Of a stretch of 64,000 nt of DNA, positions 41,200-50,376 are shown one piece after another (within the stretch, counting starts at the first letter, position 1; each line of letters opens with the position of its first letter). The DNA is from Chromatium weissei (GTDB lineage Bacteria > Pseudomonadota > Gammaproteobacteria > Chromatiales > Chromatiaceae): NCBI RefSeq assembly GCF_016583765.1, contig NZ_NRRR01000009.1:31060-95059 (forward strand), given 5' to 3'. Below the pieces are notes generated by a model. It was given only the letters and a program-made list of their open reading frames with translations, was not told the origin of the DNA and did not search any database. A program made the translations under genes and the position numbers.

Positions 41200-42633
41200 A
41201 TGAGGATCAAGACCAAATTAAAACTCATCGGAGTATTGCCACTTTTAATGGCGATCACCTTTGGTATTACGGCTTATCGTGGTCACCAAAACCTCAGAGA
41301 ATTACGCGATCTCACCGCCGTTGCGGATGGAATGCTTGATCAAACTGAACAATTAGAAGCGACCGTACAACGCTTTTTAGAAACGCGTGCAACGCAATTT
41401 CGACAACAGGCTTATTTGCTAATTGATTCATTAGAGATTCAAGTCTACGTCGTTGCACAACGTTTTGAACACTCGGCTACAGCGAAACTCGTCAATACGC
41501 TGCGCCATACCATTACTCATGTACATTGGATTGTGATGGAATTAGATGCGCTATATTTACCGATGCTCACTGCTGCGGATGTTATACAAACACAGCAACT
41601 CGCACGGCGATTTCAAATTGAAATTAGTCACCTTCAACCAATACTGCATCAATTGCGTTTGCTCAGTCATCATCAAGTCATCGATTACAGCAATGTTTTA
41701 TGGAAAACGGAATTCATTCTTATTATCACCACTGCGCTGTTGGTGTTAATTCTCATGATTCCCGTGCTTTATCGCATTGCCAGCGCACTACAGATTCTCG
41801 ATTTTGGTGTTCTAGCGCAAGGCACAAATGGCATTCCACCGCCGTTACGAATAAACGGAAAAGATGAATTTAGTCAATTGGCACAAGAGTTTAATCTCAT
41901 GTCGCAGCGGCTGGCACGGGCGGAGCAAGCGCGGCAAATTCATATGGCGGAATTGGAAAACGCAATCAAAGATTTAGAAAACTTCAGCTATTCCGTCTCA
42001 CATGATTTGCGCGCTCCGCTGCGAGCGATTGACGGTTTTGTGGCCATTTTAATGGAAGAATATGCGCCCGTGCTCGATGCTGAAGGTTTGCGTCTCTTTG
42101 CCGTCGTCAGTACCAATGCGAAAAAAATGGAACAATTGATTAACGACATCTTGGCATTATCCCGCGCTGGTCGATTGGAACTGGAACCCACACAAATTGA
42201 TATGACGGCGCTGGTACTTGAAGTGTGGAATGCGCTACTCGAACAGCAAACTGAACGACCGATTGTGTTTGAATGTATGCCGCTACCGAGCATTGACGGC
42301 GATGCACGCGCACTGCGGCAAGTCTGGCAAAATCTGCTCGGCAATGCGCTGAAATTCACTGCCGGACGCAATCCCGCACGTATTCGCGTGACTGCCGAGC
42401 GTGAATGCAATTACATTCGCTATTGCGTCATTGATAATGGCGCGGGTTTTGATTCCGCTTACAGCGATAAGTTATTTGGATTATTTTTGCGTTTACACGG
42501 AATGGACGAATTTGAAGGAACTGGCGTTGGATTAGCAATTGTGAAACGCTTTATTCAAAAACATCACGGTGAAGTCACCGGCAGCGGTGCAGTTGGTGAA
42601 GGTGCGACCTTCTGTTTTACTTTACCGATTTAG
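41200..42633 (+). CDS. Membrane sensor histidine kinase
   Basis: 477 residues. Two membrane segments (about 9-25 and 170-190) enclose a largely helical periplasmic sensor region of about 145 residues. A HAMP-like linker follows, then HisKA with the phospho-acceptor in SVSHDLRAPLRAID (His268), and HATPase with N-box NLLGNALKFT, DNGAGFD and a G-rich loop in GTGVGLAIVKRF. The DHp sequence DLENFSYSVSHDLRAPLRAIDGF is the type shared by phytochrome-like kinases. No receiver domain; the response regulator downstream (42718) is the natural partner, with the third gene a hybrid kinase. Heptamer-like repeat material lies in the gap before the regulator. Confidence 0.88.
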   Translation: MRIKTKLKLIGVLPLLMAITFGITAYRGHQNLRELRDLTAVADGMLDQTEQLEATVQRFLETRATQFRQQAYLLIDSLEIQVYVVAQRFEHSATAKLVNTLRHTITHVHWIVMELDALYLPMLTAADVIQTQQLARRFQIEISHLQPILHQLRLLSHHQVIDYSNVLWKTEFILIITTALLVLILMIPVLYRIASALQILDFGVLAQGTNGIPPPLRINGKDEFSQLAQEFNLMSQRLARAEQARQIHMAELENAIKDLENFSYSVSHDLRAPLRAIDGFVAILMEEYAPVLDAEGLRLFAVVSTNAKKMEQLINDILALSRAGRLELEPTQIDMTALVLEVWNALLEQQTERPIVFECMPLPSIDGDARALRQVWQNLLGNALKFTAGRNPARIRVTAERECNYIRYCVIDNGAGFDSAYSDKLFGLFLRLHGMDEFEGTGVGLAIVKRFIQKHHGEVTGSGAVGEGATFCFTLPI

Positions 42634-42674
42634 AAATGGCGCGAGTGTAAATGCGCATTGATTGAATTGATGCG

Positions 42675-42694
42675 TTATCAGTGAAAACTAAAAA
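42675..42694. repeat. Short heptamer-family fragment
   Basis: TTATCAGTGAAAACTAAAAA between the histidine kinase and response regulator genes shares the TTATCAGT unit and the ACTAAAAA tail of the other dispersed elements, but only one arm is present. Confidence 0.45.
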
Positions 42695-42717
42695 CCTTTT
42701 TCAAAGGAATTGCGCGA

Positions 42718-43173
42718 ATGGAACGAGAATTAGTCGTTGATATTTTGTTAGTGGAAGATAATCCCAACGATGCAGAATTAGCGATTCGCGCCTTGAAAAA
42801 ACATCATCTCGCCAATCATTTGGAGTGGGTAAAAGATGGCGTGGCTGCATTGGATTTTCTTTTTCAACGCGGCGAATACGCTGAACGCTCAACCACACTT
42901 CCTCGCGTCGTACTACTTGATTTACGTCTACCCAAATTGGATGGAATAGAAGTATTAACGCAAATTCGCGCCAATGCTGAAACGCGTGATTTACCGGTAG
43001 TCATTCTCACTTCATCAAAAGAAGAACGAGATTTAATGACAACCTATCAACTCGGTGTTAATAGCTTTGTGGCTAAACCCGTCGCTTTCGATGAATTTGC
43101 CCGTACTGTTGCTGATTTAGGCATGTATTGGGTGCTCGTTAACCGTGTTCCACCTGATATTCGCAATGACTGA
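42718..43173 (+). CDS. Rcp1-like single-domain response regulator
   Basis: 151 residues, one receiver domain and no output domain. The acidic pocket is in LLVEDNPNDAEL and the phospho-acceptor is Asp68 in VVLLDLRLPKLDG; the conserved Thr/Ser and Lys follow in VVILTSSKEERD and FVAKPVAFDEF. The insert after VKDGVAALDFLFQRGEYAE is typical of the Rcp1/CheY-like regulators paired with phytochrome-type kinases. It follows the sensor kinase by about 85 bases and its stop overlaps the ATG of the large hybrid kinase, so it probably relays phosphate between them. Confidence 0.9.
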   Translation: MERELVVDILLVEDNPNDAELAIRALKKHHLANHLEWVKDGVAALDFLFQRGEYAERSTTLPRVVLLDLRLPKLDGIEVLTQIRANAETRDLPVVILTSSKEERDLMTTYQLGVNSFVAKPVAFDEFARTVADLGMYWVLVNRVPPDIRND

Positions 43174-46100
43174 ACCATTACGCATTTTGCTCTTAGAAGA
43201 TCATCCGACTGACGCGGAATTGATTGAACGTTTTTTGAAAAAATCGGGCTTAACGTTAATCGCAAAACGTGTTGATCAACGCGATACGTTTATTAAAGCG
43301 CTCAATGAGTTTTGTCCAGATGTCGTTCTTGCTGATTACAGCCTGCCGCATTTTGATGGTGTGCAGGCGCTCAATTTAGTGCGTGAACGCGATGCCAATT
43401 TGCCTTTCATCTTTGTCACCGGTGCACTCGGTGAAGAAAGCGCGGTGGAATTGCTGTGCAAGGGCGCAAACGATTACGTACTGAAACATTTACTCACACG
43501 TTTACCTATGGCATTGGAGCGCGCACTGGAAACAGCGCAGCGTCAAACAGCCTTGCACCAGACCGAGCAATCTCTGCGCATCAGTGAAGAGCGATTTCGT
43601 GCCATCGTAGAAACCACACTCGATTGGATTTGGGAAGTGGACGCGACGGGCTGCTATACCTACGTCAGTCCAGCGTCACAGCGGCTGCTCGGCTATGCAC
43701 CGGAAGAAATGCTCGGTCGCCCGCTGTTTGCGTTCATGTCGCCAGCCGAAGCGACGCGCATTCGTGCACGTTTTGCGGACATTGTCGCCAGCCGCGCACC
43801 GTTTTCATTATTAGAAAACGTTTGCATTCATCGTGATGGCACGCCCGTTGACATGGAAACCAGCGGCATTCCGATCTTCGATGCCGACGGTCAACTGCTC
43901 GGTTATCGCGGCATCGACCGTGAAGTCACCGAACGCAAGCGACAGGTCGCAATCCTGTTATTACAAGCACGTCGCGCCAGCGCCCTGCTCGAATTACCGC
44001 GTGCCGCCGAACAGCTCGGCGAAACAGAATTCATGCAGATCGGATTGGCGCTGGCAGAAGAACTCACCGAAAGTCGTATCGCGTTTGTTCATTTCCTCAA
44101 TGAAGACGAAGAAACGATTGAACTTGTCACCTGGTCGCAGCGCACTTTAGACAATTATTGCCGCGCCACTTTCGATTCACATTATCCGGTACTGCAAGCC
44201 GGTATCTGGGCTGACGCGCTGCGCGAGCGAACGCCCATCGTATTCAATGATTATGCAAACACACCTAATCGAAACTGCTTGCCGGAAGGTCATGCCGAAT
44301 TAAGTCGCTTGATTAGTCTGCCGGTGATGGAAGGCGAGCGCGTGCGCATGATCGCGGGCGTGGGCAATAAAGATACGTTTTACAATGAGTTGGATGTGGA
44401 AAGTCTGCAGCTCATTGCCAACGAGATGTGGCGCATCGTGCGTCAACGCCGCGCTGAACAGGCGTTGCGTGAGAGCGAAGAGCGATTTCACGCGCTGTTT
44501 GAAAACATGCGCAGCGGCGTTTGTGTCTATGACGCGAGCGATGACGGACTGAATTTTTATTTCCGCGACGCCAATCGCGCCGTGGAGCGCATCGAACAGG
44601 TGACACGCTCCGCAATGATCGGCAAATCAGTGACGGAGATGTTTCCGGGTATCGCTGACAGTGGCTTGTTAACCGTGTTGCAGCGCGTGTGGCGGAGTGG
44701 TCAATCGGAATACATGCCACCGACGTTTTATCAAGATGAACGCATCTTTGGCTGGCGCGAAAACTTCGTTTATCGACTGCCGCACGGCGAACTGGTCACC
44801 GTTTATGAAGATGTCACCGAACGTAAAGCGTTGGAGCTGGCGCTGGAGGAAAGTCGAGAACGGTTAACGCTGGCGCTCGAAGGTTCAGACATGGGCATGT
44901 GGGATTGGCAGGTGCAAACCGGCAAAACCGAGTTGAACGAACGCTGGGCAGAAATGCTGGGTTACACGCTCGCCGAGTTGCAACCCACGACCATTCAAAC
45001 TTGGCTTGAGCTGTGTCATCCGCATGATCGCCCGCTCATTGAGAAGGGTTTGAATGCGCATTTTCAAGGGTTAACGTCGTATTACGAGTGTGAAGTACGA
45101 TTGCGTCATAAAGCTGGACATTGGCTGTGGATTTTGGATCGCGGCAAGGTCGTCGCCCGCGATGAGAATGGACAACCACTGCGCATGGCGGGAACGCATT
45201 TGGACATCACGGCACGCAAACGGGTAGATGAAGAATTGCGCAAACTGTCTTTGGCGGTGGAGCAAAGTCCGACCAGCATCGTGATTACCGATCTTGATGC
45301 GCGAATTGAATACGCCAATCCAGCATTTACCGAGGTTTCTGGCTACACCTTGGAAGAAGCAAAACGGCAAAATCCACGCATTTTGCAATCAGGAAACACG
45401 CCGCATGAGGTGTACGACGAACTCTGGGCAACGTTGCAAGCGGGCAACGTGTGGCGCGGTGAATTTCACAATCGGCGTAAAGACGGCAGCAATTACGTGG
45501 AATTGGCCATCATTTCGCCAGTGCGCCAGCCCGACGGTCGTATCACCCATTACCTCGCTGTCAAAGAAGACATCACCAGTCACAAAGCCGTTGAAGAAGA
45601 GCTCAAACATTATCGTTTGCATTTGGAAGAGCTGGTCGAAACGCGCACCGCCGAACTCAAAAGCACCGAGGAGCGTAGCCGTTTAATTCTCGAATCCAGT
45701 GCCGACGGGCTGTATGGCGAGGATGTCAACGGCTTTGCCACCTTCATCAATCCCGCTGCCTGCGCCATGTTGGGATATTCCGCCGAGCAGGTATTGAATG
45801 CCTGTATGCACGATTTAATTCATCACAGTCGCGCTGACGGTTCGCCTTATCCAAAAGAAGAATGCCCAATTCAACAGGCGTTATTGCGCGGTGAAGTGTT
45901 GCGACAAGATGAAGACGTGTTTTGGCACGCAGATGGCCATTCATTTCCCGTGTCCTACTCGTCACATCCGATGTATCGCAATGGCGAATTGATCGGCGCA
46001 GTGGTGAGCTTTTTCGATATTTCCGTGCAAAAACAAACAGAAGCCGCACGAGAAGCCGCATTGGCAGAAGCGGAGCGGCTGGCGCGCCTGAAAAGTGAAT

Positions 46101-47974
46101 TTCTCGCCAATATGAGCCATGAAATTCGCACGCCGCTCAATGCGGTGCTAGGTTTTGCGCAAATTGGCGTGCGCCAAAGTGAAGGACGCAAAGCACAGGA
46201 TTTCTTCAAACGTATTCTCGATTCCGGTCAACTGCTGCTCGGCGTGGTGAATGACATTCTGGATTTCTCCAAAATCGAAGCCGGTAAATTCAATATCGAA
46301 CAGGGTTTGCTGAATGTGCGCAATGTGATCGAACACGCGGCGGATCAATTGCGCGAACGGGCATCGGATAAGAATTTGGAGCTGCGAGTAGAAATTTCTC
46401 CAAATTTACCAGCAACTTGCCAAGGTGACGCACTGCGCTTGACGCAGGTGCTCGGCAATTTATTGTCGAATGCAATCAAGTTCACCGAGCACGGCAGCGT
46501 TTGTTTATCGGTGGAGAGCTGTCAGTTGACGGTTGGCGATGCGTCGCCTGAGACAAAGGCGTTGATGCCCAGCCAGTCACTGACAACTGACAACTGCCTA
46601 CTGAAAACTGAAAACCACCTGATCTTCACCGTCGCCGACACCGGCATCGGCATGACCGAGCAGCAAATTGCGCGACTGTTTCGTCCATTTGAACAAGCCG
46701 ATGGTTCAATTACACGCCGTTTTGGTGGCACGGGGCTCGGATTGGCCATCAGTAAACGTTTGATTGACATGATGGGTGGCACCATCACCATCACCAGCCA
46801 ATTGGGTTTGGGTTCTCGTTTTGTGATGTGCATTCCACTGCGCAATGCCAAGGGGGTTATTGCTGATGCGAATCAGTCTGTTGCGTCTGCACCGTTGGTC
46901 ACCAATGTGCAGCAACGGCTGCGCGGATTGGTGATTTTGGTTGCCGAAGATAATTCGGTGAACCGTTTGGTTCTCAAAGAATTACTGCAAGACGAGGGTT
47001 GTGAGCTGGTGCAGGTTGAAAATGGATCGCTGGCAGTCGAACAGGTCATCAATCACGCGTCGAATGCGTTTGATCTGGTGTTGATGGATGTGCAGATGCC
47101 CGTGATGGACGGTTTTGAAGCGGCGCGGCTGATTCACGCACATCAACCGACACTGCCAATTGTCGGTTTGACTGCTCATGCGCTGCCTTCGGAACGGCGG
47201 CAATGTTTGAACGCCGGCATGATCGATCATGTCGCCAAACCGGTGGAATTGGAAAAGCTGGTTGAGGTGATTTTGAAATATGCCACCTTGTCGCCAACGG
47301 CATCGACGATGACTGATGCACCGCCGCCGTTGCCGGAGTCGTCAACGAATGAACAACTGCAACATCAGGACGCACCGCTGATTGATTGGACGGCGCTGGC
47401 GCTGCGTTATCAAACGCGCCCCGCGTTTTTGCCGAAATTGCTGGAATCCGTGTTGGTGGGATGCCAGACCTATCCTGATGATTTGCGCCATGCTGCCAGT
47501 CGAGGTGAGATGACACGCTTGGCGTTTCTCGCACACACGTTGAAAGGAACCGCAGGCAATCTATTTGCAAAACGTTTACAAACACTGGCTGCCAGCGCGG
47601 AATACAACGCTCGTGCTGAATTGCCAGAAGCCACCCGTCAAGCCTTTCAATTGGCGAATGTTTTAGAAACCTTGCTGCGTGACATCACACATCGTTTAGA
47701 CGTTTTAACCGCGCCTCATCTCGATCAATCCGTGATTGCGGTTGAATCAGAAGCGATAACCGCATTAATTGATAAATTAGAAGCACTACTTGTCATTGAC
47801 GATACGGCAGTTAGTACGCTCTTTGAAGAAAATGAGGCATTGTTAATACGCACATTTGGTGAACAGGCGCGTCAATTAAATCGTCAAATTGAGCGGTTTG
47901 ATTATCAATTGGCATTGAATACGTTACGCACACTCAAAGCACAGGAATCGTCCTGCGCCAGCATTCGTCCTTGA
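43166..47974 (+). CDS. Large hybrid histidine kinase (REC-PAS-GAF-PASx4-HisKA-HATPase-REC-HPt)
   Basis: 1602 residues from ATG 43166, which overlaps the stop of the upstream regulator. Receiver 1 (acceptor Asp57 in VVLADYSLPHFDG), PAS (about 143-255), GAF (about 270-440, ending FYNELDVESLQLIANEMW), then about four PAS/PAC units to residue 960. HisKA follows with [14 protein letters not shown] (His985), HATPase (about 1095-1240, with [18 protein letters not shown]), receiver 2 (Asp1308 in VLMDVQMPVMDG) and an HPt domain (His1457 in AHTLKGTAGNLF). No membrane segment. Between the HATPase N-box and G1 box, residues 1119-1150 are an extra in-frame stretch encoded by heptamer-repeat DNA. The 3' end overlaps cydC by 70 bases, tail to tail. 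Confidence 0.9.
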   Translation: MTEPLRILLLEDHPTDAELIERFLKKSGLTLIAKRVDQRDTFIKALNEFCPDVVLADYSLPHFDGVQALNLVRERDANLPFIFVTGALGEESAVELLCKGANDYVLKHLLTRLPMALERALETAQRQTALHQTEQSLRISEERFRAIVETTLDWIWEVDATGCYTYVSPASQRLLGYAPEEMLGRPLFAFMSPAEATRIRARFADIVASRAPFSLLENVCIHRDGTPVDMETSGIPIFDADGQLLGYRGIDREVTERKRQVAILLLQARRASALLELPRAAEQLGETEFMQIGLALAEELTESRIAFVHFLNEDEETIELVTWSQRTLDNYCRATFDSHYPVLQAGIWADALRERTPIVFNDYANTPNRNCLPEGHAELSRLISLPVMEGERVRMIAGVGNKDTFYNELDVESLQLIANEMWRIVRQRRAEQALRESEERFHALFENMRSGVCVYDASDDGLNFYFRDANRAVERIEQVTRSAMIGKSVTEMFPGIADSGLLTVLQRVWRSGQSEYMPPTFYQDERIFGWRENFVYRLPHGELVTVYEDVTERKALELALEESRERLTLALEGSDMGMWDWQVQTGKTELNERWAEMLGYTLAELQPTTIQTWLELCHPHDRPLIEKGLNAHFQGLTSYYECEVRLRHKAGHWLWILDRGKVVARDENGQPLRMAGTHLDITARKRVDEELRKLSLAVEQSPTSIVITDLDARIEYANPAFTEVSGYTLEEAKRQNPRILQSGNTPHEVYDELWATLQAGNVWRGEFHNRRKDGSNYVELAIISPVRQPDGRITHYLAVKEDITSHKAVEEELKHYRLHLEELVETRTAELKSTEERSRLILESSADGLYGEDVNGFATFINPAACAMLGYSAEQVLNACMHDLIHHSRADGSPYPKEECPIQQALLRGEVLRQDEDVFWHADGHSFPVSYSSHPMYRNGELIGAVVSFFDISVQKQTEAAREAALAEAERLARLKSEFLANMSHEIRTPLNAVLGFAQIGVRQSEGRKAQDFFKRILDSGQLLLGVVNDILDFSKIEAGKFNIEQGLLNVRNVIEHAADQLRERASDKNLELRVEISPNLPATCQGDALRLTQVLGNLLSNAIKFTEHGSVCLSVESCQLTVGDASPETKALMPSQSLTTDNCLLKTENHLIFTVADTGIGMTEQQIARLFRPFEQADGSITRRFGGTGLGLAISKRLIDMMGGTITITSQLGLGSRFVMCIPLRNAKGVIADANQSVASAPLVTNVQQRLRGLVILVAEDNSVNRLVLKELLQDEGCELVQVENGSLAVEQVINHASNAFDLVLMDVQMPVMDGFEAARLIHAHQPTLPIVGLTAHALPSERRQCLNAGMIDHVAKPVELEKLVEVILKYATLSPTASTMTDAPPPLPESSTNEQLQHQDAPLIDWTALALRYQTRPAFLPKLLESVLVGCQTYPDDLRHAASRGEMTRLAFLAHTLKGTAGNLFAKRLQTLAASAEYNARAELPEATRQAFQLANVLETLLRDITHRLDVLTAPHLDQSVIAVESEAITALIDKLEALLVIDDTAVSTLFEENEALLIRTFGEQARQLNRQIERFDYQLALNTLRTLKAQESSCASIRP
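46520..46615 (+). repeat. In-frame repeat-derived insert in the HATPase domain
   Basis: About 96 bases bounded by CTGTCAGTTGAC on the left and CTGACAACTGACAACTG plus ACTGAAAACTGAAAAC on the right, in the same heptamer family as the intergenic repeats. It encodes residues 1119-1150 (starting CQLTVGD, ending TDNCLLKTEN), which have no counterpart in the HATPase fold as seen in the other kinases here. Confidence 0.7.
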
Positions 47975-49614
47975 TCAAGCACCAGCACCTGATCAACCCA
48001 ATTCAAACCTGCCGGTCGATGCGTGATTAACAGCACGGTGCGTCCACGCATCAATTGATTGAGCGCATTCATTAAATCGCGCTCAGTCGCAGCATCCAGC
48101 CCTTCAGTTGGTTCATCCAATAGCAAAATCGGTGCGTCTTTTAATAACGCCCGTGCCACTGCGATGCGTCGTCCCTGACCGCCAGACAATCTCACGCCCG
48201 TTTCTCCAACCCAAGTGTCGTAACCTTCGGGAAGTTCAGCAATAAACTCGTGAATCTGCGCCACGCGGCAGGCATTTTCGAGCGCCGTTTGTGAGGCGTT
48301 TGGATTTGCCAGCAGCAAATTCTCACGAATGGTGGCATCAAATAAATGCGTGTGTTGACTGACAACCGCGATGTGACGACGCAAATCATCGCTGCGAAAG
48401 GCGGAGAGATCGTGACCACCGAGCCGAATCGCCCCCGCGTCTGCCGTCCAAAACCGCAACAGCAAATTAAACAACGTGCTTTTACCGGAGCCGGTCGCAC
48501 CAATCACGGCAGCGCGAGTGCCTGCCGGAATGTGCAAACTGATGTCAATGAGCGCCGGCCGTGCGGCATTCGGATAACTGAAGGTAACGTGTTCAAAACT
48601 AAGATCAAATTGGCGCGGTTGCGGTGAGGCACTCAGCGGCTCGGTGACAGCGGGCGCGGTATCGACAATTTCAAACAGACGCCGCGCTGCCGCGAGACTG
48701 CGTCCAAGTAATTGAAAGGCTTGCGGTAATGGCGCAACAGCCTCAAAACTCGCCAACGTAAACAGCGCCAGCATCGCCAAATGCGGCGGCGCTAATTCGC
48801 CACTGCGCACCAGCGGAATCGCCAGCAGCAGCAAACACCACAAACTCAGGCTGGCGCACACGCCGACTGCTGCCAACGTCAACCCATGATCGCTGCTCAA
48901 CCGCGCTTGATCGGCAATCATGCGGCGACTTAGATCGTCAATGCGCTGGGCTTGCTGCTCGGTGACACCGTAAACCGTGAGTTCTGCCATGCCCTGCACG
49001 CCGTCAATCACGGCAGTGCGCAGCGCACTTTCATCGGCGGTGAGGCGTTGACCAGGCGCTCGTCCTCGTGCTTGTGACCAGATGGGCAGCGCCACGCCTG
49101 CGAGCAGTAAAAAGCTCAATCCACTCAATGCCAACAGCGGCGCAAAGTTAAATAAAAATAGAGTAAACAACAGGATACTGATAGTCGCCACAATGACCGG
49201 CACGAGCACGCGCACATATAAATTGTCAAGTGCGTCAATGTCGGCGCGAATGCGACTGAGCAAATCGCCGCTGTGATATTGCTGCAAGCAGGCGGGCGCG
49301 AGTGGTTCTAAATGACTGTAAAACCAAACTCTTAAACTGGCGATGAGGCGAAAAGTTGCCTCGTGATTGATGACGCGTTCGCCGTAACGTCCGGCGGTGC
49401 GCACCATCGCGCTGCCGCGTACCAATGCCGCTGGCGCGAAATAATTCATGGCAATGCCGGTGACACCAGCGGTCGCCATTGCGGCGAGAAACCAGCCGGA
49501 TGCAGTCATCAGCATGACGTTGGCGAGTAACGTGATGACGGCCAGCACCGTGCCGAGCAGCATCCACAGTCGATAGGGGCGAAATAATATCCACAGCCGT
49601 TGTAAATCATTCAT
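47905..49614 (-). CDS. cydC: ABC transporter CydC subunit (cydDC type), altered C-terminus
   Basis: 569 residues. The N-terminal six-segment membrane domain contains the CydC hallmark MTASGWFLAAMATAG, and RTAGRYGERVINHEATFR follows. The ATPase domain has Walker A IGATGSGKST (near 370), signature RLSGGQGRRIAVAR and Walker B ILLLDEPTEGLD. CydDC exports glutathione/cysteine and is needed for cytochrome bd assembly. The last part, AQDDSCALSVRNVFNAN, does not match the usual ending (EQGTH..LL) and lies antisense to the 3' end of the hybrid kinase, so the normal tail of roughly 20 residues seems lost. No cydD precedes it; instead btaB ends at its start codon. Confidence 0.85.
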   Translation of the reverse strand: MNDLQRLWILFRPYRLWMLLGTVLAVITLLANVMLMTASGWFLAAMATAGVTGIAMNYFAPAALVRGSAMVRTAGRYGERVINHEATFRLIASLRVWFYSHLEPLAPACLQQYHSGDLLSRIRADIDALDNLYVRVLVPVIVATISILLFTLFLFNFAPLLALSGLSFLLLAGVALPIWSQARGRAPGQRLTADESALRTAVIDGVQGMAELTVYGVTEQQAQRIDDLSRRMIADQARLSSDHGLTLAAVGVCASLSLWCLLLLAIPLVRSGELAPPHLAMLALFTLASFEAVAPLPQAFQLLGRSLAAARRLFEIVDTAPAVTEPLSASPQPRQFDLSFEHVTFSYPNAARPALIDISLHIPAGTRAAVIGATGSGKSTLFNLLLRFWTADAGAIRLGGHDLSAFRSDDLRRHIAVVSQHTHLFDATIRENLLLANPNASQTALENACRVAQIHEFIAELPEGYDTWVGETGVRLSGGQGRRIAVARALLKDAPILLLDEPTEGLDAATERDLMNALNQLMRGRTVLLITHRPAGLNWVDQVLVLDQGRMLAQDDSCALSVRNVFNAN

Positions 49615-50373
49615 TTAGGTGTATTCCTTGGCGCTCACGAGCACTTTTTCAAAGCGGTTTGGTTTGTTTCCGACAAAAATGTAATACGGTACGCGCATTC
49701 CCGGTAAATATGGCACTGAAGCGCGGTGCTCGCTCAATTCGTGATTCGGTAATAAACGCCGCAATGTCGGCAAATGTGCTGGCTGCGGATGAACGCCATC
49801 GTGACCAAACCAGCGCGGCCAAAACCAGCGCGTCAATGCGGTATGACGCACCAAACCCGCCGCCGGTTGCGCTTCTGAAACGTAAAAATCCACCACGCCC
49901 AATTTGCCGCCCGATTTGAGTAGCGTCAGCGCGTTGTGTAGCGCCCCTTCCCAATTCGGAATCATCGTCAGCGCATACGAAAAATAAATCACATCAAACA
50001 GTTGCGTCGATTGATACGTCACCGCATCCGCTTCAATCACCCGCACATTTGGCAACTCGGCAGTGCGTTGCCGCGCCAGCGCCAGCAGCGCCGGACATAA
50101 ATCCACCAATTCCACTGCGCCCAAATGCGCCACCCGCTCGCCGAGAAAACCCAAATTTCGTCCGGTTCCCGCGCCCAATTCGAGTACGGTTGCGCCCGAC
50201 GGCGGCGCTAATCGCTCCATCAATTCAGCGCGACCATGCAGCAAACGTTCTCGAAAGTTGTCGTAATGTGCCGCTTGTGGCGCATAAAACGCGGTTAACC
50301 GCTCGGCGAGACTGCCGTTTTGCGGTTGCCCGCGCAGCAGTCGCCACAACACTCGCAGCTCTCCGACATTCAT
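49615..50373 (-). CDS. btaB: BtaB-like betaine lipid N-methyltransferase
   Basis: 252 residues, class I AdoMet methyltransferase with motif I VLELGAGTGRNLGFLG (about 63-78), acidic VELVDLCPALL and DVIYFSYALTMIPNW. The N-terminus (AERLTAFYAPQAAHYDNFRERLLHGR) is typical of BtaB, which trimethylates diacylglyceryl-homoserine to the betaine lipid DGTS. The assignment relies on its position 3 bases after btaA. The stop is adjacent to the cydC start, so btaA-btaB-cydC form one transcription unit. A ubiquinone-type methyltransferase is the main alternative. Confidence 0.78.
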   Translation of the reverse strand: MNVGELRVLWRLLRGQPQNGSLAERLTAFYAPQAAHYDNFRERLLHGRAELMERLAPPSGATVLELGAGTGRNLGFLGERVAHLGAVELVDLCPALLALARQRTAELPNVRVIEADAVTYQSTQLFDVIYFSYALTMIPNWEGALHNALTLLKSGGKLGVVDFYVSEAQPAAGLVRHTALTRWFWPRWFGHDGVHPQPAHLPTLRRLLPNHELSEHRASVPYLPGMRVPYYIFVGNKPNRFEKVLVSAKEYT

Positions 50374-50376
50374 GCG

